Of a DNA stretch of 64,000 nt, positions 50,165-61,825 are shown piece after piece. The position numbers and the translations under genes were made by a program. The notes under the pieces are model-generated. The model was not told the origin of the DNA, searched no databases, and saw nothing but the letters and a program-made list of their open reading frames with translations. This stretch comes from Hedera helix. Its lineage: Eukaryota; Streptophyta; Magnoliopsida; Apiales; Araliaceae. The stretch covers positions 822,501-886,500 of the forward strand of contig OX359270.1 in the NCBI GenBank assembly GCA_947179155.2, read 5' to 3'. Position 1 is the stretch's first letter; each line of letters starts with the position of its first letter.

Positions 50165-50195
<31 letters not shown>
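50165..50195. repeat. Poly-G tract (about 31 G)
   Basis: Uninterrupted G run in the first intron of FTSHI1, 30 bp from the exon 2 acceptor (minus strand: poly-C). The true length is uncertain. Confidence 0.85.
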
Positions 50196-50196
<1 letters not shown>

Positions 50197-51051
50197 AACA
50201 AATAACAAAAACAAAAACAGTCGGGCAAACAAATGTAAATACATAGAATCATAAAATAAAAGAAAGACAGATCTATAAGTATACAAAATTAACCACTTAG
50301 TTCTCTGCAAACTCTTAGCTCCAGGAATTTCTTTCAACTCTACAACAAAATCCATAAACCCAAATCCAGAAGAAACACCATCCTCCTTGAAGATCAACAA
50401 CTTTATTTTGTCACTCACCATGGCTTTTAAGAAATCCTCCAATGTCATGCTGGGCAAAACATCTACATTCCTATTAAATTCTTCTTCTTCCGAAATGTTG
50501 TCACCAAATACTTGCTCTGGGACATAAAGCTTTCCTTTGTACTCTCTCAAGATATCCTTCAAATACACATCCCCAGAGTTAACTCCACTCTCATGTTGAC
50601 CCTCATCCCCTTTCCTTTCCATTAACTCCCTCAAACTCAACCTCTTCAATATCCCAAAAACCCCAGCATCAGAATTCCTGTTTCTCCTTAAATTCTCTAT
50701 TTCTTTCAATGTATACAATCTATTACCAATCAAATACTTGGGTTCCACCTGGCTCGGATTTTCCTTCAAAACCCTAGTCACGAAATCATCTTCCGTCGAA
50801 TTGGAACTTTCATTAGGCTGAGCCGGAGACTCTGTACCCGACTTTGTCCAAATCGCAGAAGTTTTTCTTTTTGGCGCATGTGTTTGATAAAAGAAAGCTG
50901 GTGCTTTTCGGGTAGTGTAATTGAAGTTCAAAACTTTTGAAAGTTTTTGAGCTGGGATTTTGAAGGGGAGTGATGATTTATAGGCTAACTGAGGATGAAA
51001 ACACCCAGGTGATATGAAGATATTAGATGTGGTAATTGTTGACGAATACAT

Positions 51052-52360
51052 TGTAGACTATGGTTTATTAAATTAGGGTTTAAAAGGTAATGAAATGAAA
51101 AATTGGCATTGTCGGATGTCTTCAGACCGAGCAGCAGCAGGAGGAGGAGGGGAGAGCTTGTTTATCCTACACGGAAATTTTTCTACCTGGTTGGGTAATG
51201 CTGGTGATTGTTTTGGACTAAATTGCAAATCTATCCCTCTATTTGTCATGTCTGTACAAGAATGCTCCCTAAATTTATTGTTTAGCATAAGTCTCCCTCT
51301 ATAGTCTATACTTTAATTGTGCAAAATTGTTCCTCTAACATTTTCTGTCAATAAAATAAAATAAAATTTATTAGTTAAATTTGACGAAACATTTAGACAA
51401 TTTATATTTTATTTATCGATGTATTAAGATGTAACTTATGAAGTTTTCTTTTCTCTTGAGGAAGAACAGAGTCCTTCAACAAAAAAGTAGGTACATGAGA
51501 ATCTAAATGGGCATTTTTCTCATCTTTACCATTTTTTCTATCCTTTAAAATTTAAGTTGTGCATGAAAAAATATTTCATATGATAACAATGATTTACATA
51601 TCTATTTATTTATATTATTAAAGGAGAAGGGAAAAAATATAACTATTTTTTAATAAAATTGTGTAACAGCTTATAAATGTGTAAAAATAGTCAAAACAAT
51701 TGTGTTTTTGGAAAAATTAAATTCAACAAATTTGAAAAGCTCCAACTTAAATGTCATTGATTTTAGAATTAGTTAATTAGAATGATATAATTTACATTTT
51801 CAAATATTATCTCTAATAATTTTGCTTCAATATGCAACCTTTATGTTTTAAAAAAACATAACATAAAATAGTGTTTTCAAAAAATTATTTGCCAAATGTA
51901 AAGTTTGCCAGTTTGGCTTGTTATATATTTGGCTTTTGTCAAGGGTTTTTATTCGTGTTTTTCATTTCAAACCAAGGCCAGGCCAGCTGTTGACGCACAG
52001 AGAAGCACTCACTACAGGTAAGGAGAAGGCGAACGGGGAAATCTAAAGCTGCAAACTGTCGAGTGATTGTTTTCCCATATCTATTTATCGCTTCGTCTTC
52101 GCATAATTAGGTTTTGTTCTTTTCGTTTTGCTTCTTTTTTTGCTTTCTTTCTTCTTTTTTCGAAACAGATTTGAAGTACTCAATTATGAGTATATTATCA
52201 GTCAATGCAGACAGTATTAACCTAAATCGTTAGATACTAGCACAATGCATTAAAAAATGAAAAGAAAAGAAGCATCTTTGTCAAAAATTTAATCCACCGT
52301 CATTTCATCAAAGTGAATAATATTTTTATTGGTTTTTTACTTTGATCAGTCCCTTGAAAA
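51052..52360. promoter_or_regulatory. Divergent intergenic region and 5' UTR intron of the SRP receptor beta gene
   Basis: About 1.3 kb separates the head-to-head FTSHI1 and SRP receptor beta start codons. On the plus strand a likely untranslated exon ends at 52017 (CACTACAG|GTAAGG), and an acceptor TTTGATCAG at 52349 leads to the exon carrying the ATG, so the gene probably has a 331-bp 5' UTR intron. A short GCAGCAGCAGGAGGAGGAGG tract lies near 51131. No further elements delimited. Confidence 0.5.
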
Positions 52361-55300
52361 ATGAATATGGATGATAAGCTAGAGATATTGAAGACTGAAT
52401 TGCAGCAGTTGTTAAAGAAAGGGGAAGAATTGATTCAACAATTGCCCATAAAAGCTGAATGGGTTCAACAGTTGCATAGCAAAAAAGAATGGATTCAACA
52501 GATACCTCCAACTCAATTTTATGTCGCAATTAGCGTTGTGTTTGTCACTGTCTTTCTCCTCTTTATAGGTAATAATTTCTTGCCATTTAAATTCACAAAT
52601 AAATTTTTTATTGAACATTGGTTGTTTTGATGCAGCGGATTAACATGGTTAGTTTTACCTACTAACACAAAGACAACTAAATCCTTGCACACAAGGGAAA
52701 GTAATGAATTATTCAAGAGAAAACTCATTATTATGAATTGAATTGAAATTGATTACATTAGAAGTCTCAAGACAACTTATATTTATATACTTAAGTACTT
52801 TTCTACGTCTACTCTGGATAGGATAATAAATAACTCTCTTAATCTACTTTGAAAAGGATGATAAAATTACTAATAAATAACTCTCTCAATTTACTTTGAA
52901 AATGATAACAAAACTATTAATTAACTTTCTTACGATTAGTTGGAAACTATTACAGTAGTAAATTTAAATCCTACTAGATTTTCCTAAATAATAAATAAAA
53001 ATATATCACATAAACTAAAACTCCATAAATAATACAATATATGAAAATCCCAATTTTCATTGTAATTTTTTACTGCATCATACTCCCATTCTTAGAAAAA
53101 ATTTGTTCTCGAATTTTAAAGCAAACGAGTATCAAGCACCAATAACGAATCTTTATTCTACACGAGATCAAAACTTTGTGATGTAACTTCTCAAAGAACA
53201 ACGCTGAAAAGAGGTGAGAAAATACGAACTTCTTCCAATTAACCTGCATAACAAAGAAATTTTTAGGAACAACAAAATCAATAATTTCAATGTCCTCAAA
53301 CACAAGAATAATCTTATAATCAATTTTGTTGGTTGTAATATCCCTATTCGTAGTATCTCCGCCTTTAGATTTTGCGACATCTTTTATGCTCTCCTCAATA
53401 ATGGACAACTCGTTAGGAACTTGGGATTATTCAATAATAGTAATTTCAAGCTTAGCTTGACTTTGCTCCAAAACAAAACTCTGATGAACCTCTAAAATTG
53501 GCGTTTCATCAACAAGTATCTCCAACTCATAATCTTTCATTTGGCTAGACATTTTTGATACCGTATTTTGAACCTCCCGCATGGCATTACACACTTCTTT
53601 CACTTGCTTCTGGATATCAATGTATGACTAAACAAAGAGCTCATCATAATATCTCAAATATTTTGCAACCAATCTATCCACGTAGAAGTAATGTATGCAT
53701 AGTCATAAGGAAAAAATTATTGAACCATCAAAAATTCCATCATTGACCAAGAATAAATTTTACTTATACCTCTACACAATCTTCCAAAGTATATGTTAAC
53801 GCATACCCACCAAGTTTTTGTGAAATCAATTCAACTTTATTTTCTTCATGAATCCGATGATTATAAAAATATTTTTTAATACCGAACAACTAATGAACAA
53901 AATCTTTCATGTCAAACTCAGTGGGTCTAAAATAACAAATATCATCATAATTGGGTTCACACATAAAATTTTCACTAGGTTTCCTTGTATCCATGAAATA
54001 ATAAAAGTCAAAGTTTAATATGCAAATAACCAAAAACTTGAGGGATCACAAGGTTATTAAAAATTAATATAGAGGAGCTTAATAGCAATTTCACCCAAAC
54101 TGAATCAAAACCAATTGAATTGTACCTCTATGTTGAACAAAGACTGATGATGCGGTGAACAGTGAACAGCAATTCCTTTTCTTTTTTTTCCAACTCTTGT
54201 TTTGGGACTATGGTGGTTGTTTTGGTACGGAACTTGATGAACAGCAGATGATGGTAGAGGCAGAGACTATTTTTTTTTTCTTTTTTGATAAAACAAAAAT
54301 TACACTTGACCTCGATCTAGGTAAAAGCCATTACGAGTTACGCAATCTTCGGCTCTGCAATTTAGTTTACACAAAAAATTAGAAAATATCAACTGTTTTT
54401 TCAACCATGACCAATGGATACAGCTATCCAGGCTTTGATGCCAATTGACATAACGGATTACGATTGTTAGTTTTACCTATTAACACAAAAAGCAAATAAA
54501 TCATTGCGCACAAGGGAAAGTAATGATGATGCAGGTCACCGACGAAGAGCCCGCGAAAATTGATTGGAGCAATATAAAAGTCTTTGGAAACTTATAAATT
54601 AAATGTTGTATTTTAATTAGGAATTGTGTTTTAACTTTTAATTAGAAGTAGTATTTTAATTAATTTTGATAATCAGTAGTTATCTTATTTAATTTGTATT
54701 TATCTTATTAGAGTTCAATTTGGATTAGAGGAGTTATTTAAGAATATTATAAATAGGAATGTAATTCATTAGTTTTGATACATTGAATTATAATATTATC
54801 TTAGTTTTGTGAAATTCTCTGTATGAGATATCTCTGTGTGAGAAATTTCTTGTGTCTCATACCCGTACCTCGCCAAATGAATTATCCAAGAGAACACACA
54901 ATATTATTATGAATTGAATTGAATTGAAATTGATTACATAAGAAGTCTCAAGACAACCTATATTTATAGGCATAGGTACTTTCCTACATCTACTCTGAAT
55001 AGGATAATAAATATAACTCTCCTAACCCACTTTGAAAAGGATAATAAAATTATCAATTAACTTTCCTACTACTAGTTGGAAACTATTAAAGTAAAATAAT
55101 AAATCTAAAATCTACTAGATTTCCCTAAATAAAAATATATCAGATAAACTAAAACCTCCATAAATAATAAAATATATGGAAATATTTTCATTGTAATTTT
55201 CCACTGCATCATGTTTGTTGCTCAAGTCTGGGGATTATGTAAATACAATGTGCAGACGTTTCTAATTTAAATATGATATACTTGTAATTTGATGAGATTA

Positions 55301-57686
55301 ATAGTGCTGGAATTTTATTTATTATCTTTGAAAGAGGTGGAACCCACAACCACTACCCTTAGATGTGCACCCGCTACCCCATATGGTTCACACAACCAAC
55401 TACGCATAGCGGGTACACATAATAAACTGTGTGGGTGTCCCCAAGGAGAAGAGTGCATGTTTCGTTATGGAATGGATTCAGCTGGCTGGTTTTTGTTTGT
55501 AACTGAATATATTACTTTGTTGCTCTGGATAGTACATACGTAATACTCGATCTGTAGATATATGCTGCATGGTTTACATGATAATAAGCACTTCTTACCT
55601 GTGTTAGACACCTTATTTATTTGGCGGAAGTTCAGAAGATTAAGACATTTTTACTATTCAAATAATTTGCAGTTCGCTTTTTCAAGCGCAAGACATCTAA
55701 TACCATTGTACTTACTGGGCTTAGTGGAAGTGGGAAAACTGTTCTTTTTTATCAGGTAAGCACTAACAACAACAGCTTCCTTACGTAATTATAATTGTGC
55801 CATATTTGTTTCCCCCTTCTATATTATATCAAGGTCATTGTAATCCTTATGTGATGATTTTAAGTCGGTACATATGAACTACCAGGAAACTACATTGAAC
55901 TGTTTTGTTTCAGTTTTTTTTCCCCTTCTGATTATTAATTTTAGTAAATAATTGATTTTGGACTGTTTGTTTCAGCTTTTTATACAAACTTGAGTGATCC
56001 TAGCTAGAGGATGCTTTTTCATATTATTTCAGAATCTCTCAGTCTCTTCTCTCACAACCACATTGTTCGTATGTGTGATTGTATATTTACCACCTTAAGT
56101 TTCAATATTGAATTTTGCTTCCCAATCAGACTTTATTGCCCTAAAGTATCCGGATACATTTAGTCCGGGAGACATTGAAATTGTTGATTTTATCAAAAAA
56201 AGTCTAGGTATCTATTCTTGAAATTGATTCTTGGTATGTTTTCTTTCTTCTTGATTGCCTGGTAATCATATGACTATCTGTATGGTCTTGGAGTACCCAC
56301 TTTTTTATATTTCCATGCAGAATATCCTTCTAAGCCTTATATTTTTCTAAACTCACTGTCATGACATGATGTGAATGTCCATGCCAGCTTCAAGATGGCT
56401 CTTCTCATCAGGGTACTGTGACATCTCTGGAACCAAATGAAGGCAGTTTTGTGCTACACTCTGAGACCGGCAAGGTAAAATATTGCACTTCAGCATGGGG
56501 GGAGAATGCTCAATTAGTTACTGTCATTGGAATCTCAGTTCGAAAAAAATTAGGTTTCATTTATAACACGAGTGTAAAATATTCCCCCAACTGGCATGCT
56601 AGTCTTGTAGTACTGGATGAATGGTAGTGCCAATATTAGTTTGTGAAATATGTTATCTTCTATTTACTGTGCAACAACATAAATTTACAGGCTTTTGTGT
56701 TGTTGGCAGAAGGGGAAGATAAAGCCTGTTCACTTAGTTGATGTTCCTGGGCACTCTCGTCTTCAAACAAAACTGGATGACTTCTTGCCTCAAGCAGCTG
56801 GTGTAGTTTTTGTGGTGGATGCTGTGGAATTCTTACCAAAATCCCGTGCTGTTTCTGAGTATGTAAATACTATGATAATTGTTTTGAACACAAGAATGCA
56901 TGTAAATATAGACAAACATTATGGGTAATGCCTACAAAAATACTGGTTGTCACATCTTCTGATGTTATTATGTGCAATAGGTACCTCTATGACATTCTGA
57001 CAAAGGCAAGTGTAGTTGAGAGATATATACCAGTACTTATCTTATGCAACAAAGTGGACAAAGTTACTGCACATACCAAGGAGTTCATCAGAAAACAACT
57101 GGAGAAGGAAATGTATGTTTTCCTACAGAAATTTGCTCATTTTGTAATCAGTGTTGGTGCTTTTCTTAATTCTAGTTATAACATGAGATCATTGAATTCA
57201 ATATTTACCTCGTTGGCTCTCTTTCGGCCATTGTTTTTAGAGTAGAAACGATAAATGTCTTAACCAACTAGTTTTTATGTCTTGTCGTTAGTTTTGATAT
57301 TTGTCAAGAATTATTTCGAGAAACCTATTGGATTGGATTATTGGGCGTGTGGAACAAAATTTTCAACTTTGCAGATAGTTACTAAAAATATAGGTTATAC
57401 TGACGCTTGTAGCAGAACTTTTTGTGATATGTATAAATTCCAAGTGAAGTTTTGCATAATCTTATATTTATCTGATACTGATCAATTCTTAATCAGTGAC
57501 AAGCTCCGGGCATCAAGAACTGCCGTATCAGCGGCAGATGTCACAAACGAGCTCACACTTGGGGTTCCTGGAGAAGCATTTGCATTTTCTTATTGCCGTA
57601 ACAGGGTGACTGTTGCAGAAGCTTCTGGTCTGACTGGAGACATATCCCAACTCGACCAATTCGTCCGAGAACATGTAAAGCGTTAA
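52361..57686 (+). CDS. SRPRB: Signal recognition particle receptor subunit beta, six exons, 282 aa
   Basis: Exons 52361-52568, 55673-55755, 56388-56474, 56710-56858, 56981-57112 and 57497-57686 join in frame (849 bp) through GT-AG introns. This ER membrane GTPase anchors the SRP receptor alpha subunit for co-translational targeting. It has a membrane anchor at about 53-70, P-loop GLSGSGKT (85-92), switch motif DVPGH (137-141), NKVD (199-202) as base-specificity motif, and a C-terminal VTVAEASGLTG, all in family order. Length fits the family (about 260-280 aa). The N-terminus before the anchor is a threefold 10-residue repeat (22-51, pattern xEWxQQLxxK). Intron 1 is 3.1 kb because it holds an LTR element. 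The coding sequence has no lesions, unlike its head-to-head neighbour. A second ATG two codons downstream is an alternative start. Confidence 0.94.
52628..55211 (-). mobile_element. Short LTR retroelement with two LTRs (non-autonomous) in SRPRB intron 1
   Basis: Perfect TSD TGTTT at 52623-52627 and 55212-55216. Left LTR 52628-53080 (453 bp) and right LTR 54446-55211 (412 bp without a nested insertion) are homologous, sharing TTAGTTTTACCTA.TAACACA and CACAAGGGAAAGTAATGA. Next to the right LTR, read on the minus strand, is TTGGCATCAAAGCC, a decayed tRNA-Met-type primer binding site, so the element points minus. The internal 1.37 kb has no reverse transcriptase or integrase, only a short frame of unknown type. 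I would call it a truncated or non-autonomous Copia-like element. Confidence 0.85.
54527..54875 (+). mobile_element. Solo LTR (349 bp) nested in the right LTR of 52628-55211
   Basis: Ends TGATGCAGGTCACC and CCTCGCCA with TSD AATGA at 54522-54526 and 54876-54880. The host LTR is continuous across it when compared with 52628-53080. A TATAAATAGG box near 54748 suggests plus orientation. Confidence 0.8.
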
Positions 57687-59072
57687 AGACAATTTCTTTT
57701 TCGTTGGGTCCCAATCCCAGAACATGGCATTAGATTTTTTTGGATTTTGTGAAATCGATCAACTGAACATATTTCAATCACACTTTTGCTTAGTTAATAT
57801 TAATTAAACTTCTTGGGTGTCGTTAACGTATTTTTCCTTTACCTCTGTTAATAGTATCAGAGAAAATGATATATATATTGCGAATATAAAAGTTCCAAAC
57901 GATTAGCTAGGTGCAAAGAGGCAAACATGAACTGGACACATCAAAACCCGGCCCAGTTATTATGAGTTTAACTAAAGACTCGCAAAACTTCTCAACTTCA
58001 AAGGTGGTGGACTCTTATTCTTACATAAAATAGTGAACGCATCAAGGCCCAATTATCTGTGATAAATGCTTTTGGTGTTTGTGGACTTGGATTGGTGTGA
58101 GATTATTATTTATAAAAGGAATTGATATTCTTATAAATAAAATTTAATATTTTTATAAGTTTTTTTTTATATAAGTGTGGAGTTCATATACTATATTTAT
58201 ATAAGAGGGACATTGTAAAATTATCGTAAAAATATCAATTCCTTTTTATAAACCCACGACCATAATTTCCTTGGACCTTGGGGTGGCTATCAAATGCCAT
58301 TTTACATTCCTTACTTCCTTCGTAAAAGTAAAGGAAAGAAGAAAGAAGAAATGAGACAAAAGTTGACAGTCATCAAAGCAAATGGGAGTGGGTACACTCC
58401 TTAACGAAGAAAAAGTCTTCCCTCTCACACTTTTTGTCTACAAATGGGACCGTAAATAAATCTAATCGTTCGCAAACAAAATTCAACTCAATTAAAATTT
58501 GTTTAATGAATTAACTTGAATAATTTATTTTTTTTGTAAATGTGGATCCCATGCTATAGCATAGGCGCTTGCGCGTGAAGGTGGCACTACTATCATGGAC
58601 AACACGTGGCCGATGACATGACATGGCATCCATGTGTATCTTTCGAAGTGTGCAATGTGGACCTCTCACGCTCTATCACGAATAAGGCTGTAATTGATCC
58701 GAATTTTTATCTATTCATATCTAAGTTCGTTTATTACAGGGCTACTCGGATCCAGATCCAGTTCGAGTTCGACAACAAAATTACAGGACATGGTTATAGT
58801 CGACTCGCCTGAAAAAATTGGTGCTCAGATCCGACTTAATTTGGCTCGAACTATTCGTTTTGATTCGAACTCGAGCAAATTCGAACTACAAACATATTAT
58901 TGATTTTGCAACTTTCAATATACATTATACAAATAATAAATTATAATTCCAATATACACTATAGCACATTGAATTCTAATAATTTTCATTTACATATGAA
59001 AGATGAATTAAACAAATTGTTGTTGTTAATCTTAAACAACAACATAATTTCCCTGGTAATTGTGTGCTCCTA
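57687..59072. other. Intergenic region downstream of SRPRB
   Basis: SRPRB 3' flank followed by repeat-like DNA. Apart from the foldback element at 58109-58252 I delimit nothing. Small open frames at 58606-58903 lie in a GAGTTCGA-rich repeat-like stretch and do not look like a gene. Confidence 0.45.
58109..58252. mobile_element. Small foldback element (144 bp)
   Basis: Inverted arms TTTATAAAAGGAATTGATATT (58109-58129) and AATATCAATTCCTTTTTATAAA (58231-58252) flank an AT-rich centre. No clear TSD, so the element is tentative. Confidence 0.5.
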
Positions 59073-59417
59073 GGCTATATTTGTTTGTAAAATATATACT
59101 TGGGATTGGACTATTTGTATTAATTTAAAACTATTTCCGACTTTTTTATCCTATAATGATGGATTATTAGTCCCTTAAATAGTCCTTGGATTATTTTTTT
59201 ATCATTCTCAAGGCTATTTATAAGGGATTATATAATCCCATGATAAATTTGGGATTATATAAACCCTCATAAATAGCCTTGAGAATGATAAAAAAATAAT
59301 TCAATGACTATTTAAGGGACTATTAATCCCTCATGATGGGATAAAAAAGTCGGAAATAGTTTTAAATTAATATAAATAGTCCAATCCCAAATATGTATTT
59401 TGTAAACAAACATAGCC
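59073..59417. mobile_element. Foldback MITE (345 bp), PIF/Harbinger-like
   Basis: Almost the whole element is an inverted repeat with arms of about 160 bp. The ends are GGCTATATTTGTTTGTAAAA and TGTAAACAAACATAGCC. It is flanked by CTA at 59070-59072 and 59418-59420, a 3-bp target site as made by PIF/Harbinger elements. No coding sequence. The arms are highly similar, so the insertion is fairly young. Confidence 0.8.
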
Positions 59418-59443
59418 CTAAGGTATATGATGCTCCCTCGTAA

Positions 59444-59977
59444 TTACCCAGGTACTGATTCCTTGTTTGGCAGGCTTGACTTTATGTATGAGGCAGGAAT
59501 TGGAGTAGGAAGAAGGGGAGGCAAAAAGAATGGAGGTGCAAGAACATTCCAGTTGGAAGTAAATAAGGATTGTGGCGGGTGTTGTATCATCTGCAAACTC
59601 TGGTTGCGTTCTTCTTTAGTCTGAGCAACAGCCACATAGAGAGGCCTTCTTTCGACAACAGTTCCTAGCAAAACCAGGCTCAAATTAGACAATTAAGAAA
59701 GCACCACTTGATTACACATGGGTCAGAGGGAATTACAGGATGTTTAGCTTACCATTAAGTGATTTGATAGTCTCATTGCTCATACAAAGCCAAATCCTTT
59801 GCTGAACCCATTATCATGGCACATTACTTTGGCTAAAGTCACCTTTCCAAAAGCACCGAAGATTTCTTCTAATTTTCCGTCATCAATTAATAAGTTGAGA
59901 TTCTTCACATAAAAGTTTCAAGTGCTCTGCCCTTTCAGCTTTCTTTTGCGCTAATCCTACATACAGCTTCTTCGATC
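59444..59977 (-). pseudogene. Partial poly(A)-binding-protein gene (RRM4 region), disabled
   Basis: Exon 59977-59753 reads [20 protein letters not shown] in one frame, then [20 protein letters not shown] and [10 protein letters not shown] in the next, so there is a frameshift near 59906-59912. A TGA follows GFGFV directly. Exon 59664-59444 reads TVVERRPLYVAVAQTKEERN and ends in a proline-containing tail with a TAA stop. These are the end of RRM3, most of RRM4 and the start of the linker of a cytoplasmic poly(A)-binding protein, with part of RRM4 missing between the exons. Intron positions are kept (GT at 59752, AG at 59665), so it is not a processed pseudogene. No RRM1-RRM2 exons are recognisable upstream to 61051. 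Confidence 0.75.
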
Positions 59978-61051
59978 CTGCTCAGTAAAGAAAATAACAT
60001 TTGAATTCAAATATATAATGTTTGTTAAGAACCTAACAAAGCAATCACTACATAGTTTATCAAGTTCAATAGCATCAAGAATAACAGTTAAATTGGAAAA
60101 AGAAAATTTGCCCATTATAAGGAATTTTTTGAAAAAATGTCATATAATATAGTGACTTTGCTAAAAGCTTCAACCAAAAAGATGCGGACAGTCTTTCCCA
60201 TTATGCTCTTCAGATACAAGCACCTCACCTGAATTCCAAACAACAAATGCCATTTTAGGAATTTCCTTCTCCAAAGGTGTGGAAACAAAATGGTATCTTT
60301 GAAGAAAAACAACTAGATAAACCTATTAGGATAAGCAAGTGCAGAGCACAAACATGCATCATTAAGCGTAACTAATTCATGTTTTCATGATAGTCATACA
60401 ATTAATGACTTGATTGACGAAACAAATTGAGGTGAAAGAACTTACATTTTGCTAATTCTTCTTCAATATTGAAATCAGGGTTTTGAATGATTTGGAAAAA
60501 ATGAAATTGGGGTTATATACATGAATTTGGGGAATCTAGGACTGATAACTTACCATCAATTGAAATTAAGCAGCCCTAGATCTGTTTGAATTCTCTCAAA
60601 TCATAGTCATGCATCTGCAGATCTTGAGATTATCTACACAATAAATGATGAAAAAACAGTGTATTAGTGAGACAATAGTGTATAAATGATGAACTAGGGA
60701 AGAGAAATCGTCAAATGTATTAATGAACTAGGGAAGAGAAATAGACTGAGACAACATCAACCATCAAAGTGATTGAATGATGCTCACGAACAATACACAA
60801 ACCTATTCGAACGATTTCATGACGAATGATTTGGAAGACATCGAGTTGTTCATGGAGAAATCGAGCAGAGTACATGGTCTCTCACATCCAGCTCGATTGA
60901 AATATCAAATCCAAAATTCTGCTCAAAATCGACTCATGAAGTAAACGAACTCGGGTCCCTTTCGAATTTTACCGAGTCAACTCCTATTTAAGCCCCGACC
61001 CGTCCGGGTTTGTTTATAGCCTTAGTCACATGGCTTACCCGAACTTAGCAA
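59978..61051. other. Upstream side of the PABP remnant, no gene resolved
   Basis: A minus-strand exon-like patch near 60120-60310 (after an AATTCAG acceptor-like site) gives a short frame that I cannot assign. The rest is AT-rich non-coding DNA. Confidence 0.35.
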
Positions 61052-61817
61052 TAGGGGTAAGCATGGTGCGATTTGAAGTCCGAACCGCATATGAAACCGC
61101 TTAGGTGCGGTTTGAAAAATTCAAAACCGCATATGAAACCGCTTGTGATTAGTACGGTGCGGTTTTGAAACGTGCGGTGAAGTTTCATTTGGTGTAGTTT
61201 CGGTTTTAAAACATATACAAAAAATTAGGACTGAAAGAATACAGACACCGAAAGAATCATCTAATTTTTAAGTGCAGACAAAAGTATATCGAAGATATTA
61301 GAATAATTACTTAAGAAGAAGTAAATTAAGATTATTATGGCAAATAGTTGTTTATAACTTAAAAGTAGATATTGTATTATTTATACAAGAAGACTATTAC
61401 TATTAAATTTACTCATCTTCATCCACGTTATAATGAAATTCTGTAATTGCAAAAATGTCATTAACAATTAAACAATAAGAAACTTGATTAGTTAAATAAA
61501 ATTCACAATTAAAACTTTTCAAAACTACAATTAATAGTCATAAGAGAGCCAATTGTAGAAATTAATGTTATGCTAACAAAAAGTAGGAGAAAAGTATAAT
61601 AAACACCATTAGTAAATAAAATAAAATAAAAACAAGACAAAACGGCGTTGTTTTTGCTATTATTGGTGTGGTGCGGTGTACTGCAGAAATCGAAACCAAA
61701 TCACAAATGCAATTTTTCAATCATTCTAAAATCGTCATATACACCAAAACCGTTGGTACAGTTTGGTCGATTTTTTGTGTAATTTTGGGATCAATTTTGA
61801 TTTTTTGCTCATCCCTA
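61052..61817. mobile_element. Non-autonomous hAT-like element (766 bp)
   Basis: Ends TAGGGGTAAGCATGGTGCG and TTTTTTGCTCATCCCTA form a terminal inverted repeat of about 12 bp. The 8-bp target site is CTTAGCAA (61044-61051) and CTTAGCGA (61818-61825), one mismatch. Sub-terminal repeats CCGCATATGAAACCGCTT occur twice near the left end, and related CGGT/ACCG motifs near the right. Short TIRs, an 8-bp TSD and sub-terminal repeats are typical of hAT. No transposase. Confidence 0.75.
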
Positions 61818-61825
61818 CTTAGCGA

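Noticed and set aside
57282..57500. Long extension of the last SRPRB exon to the left (frame open from 57282)
   Set aside because: The splice acceptor TTAATCAG at 57496 and the phase of exon 5 place the exon start at 57497; the upstream peptide does not fit the family.
58606..58903. Two overlapping 68-69-codon frames
   Set aside because: They lie in GAGTTCGA-rich repeat-like sequence, overlap in different frames and match no family I know.
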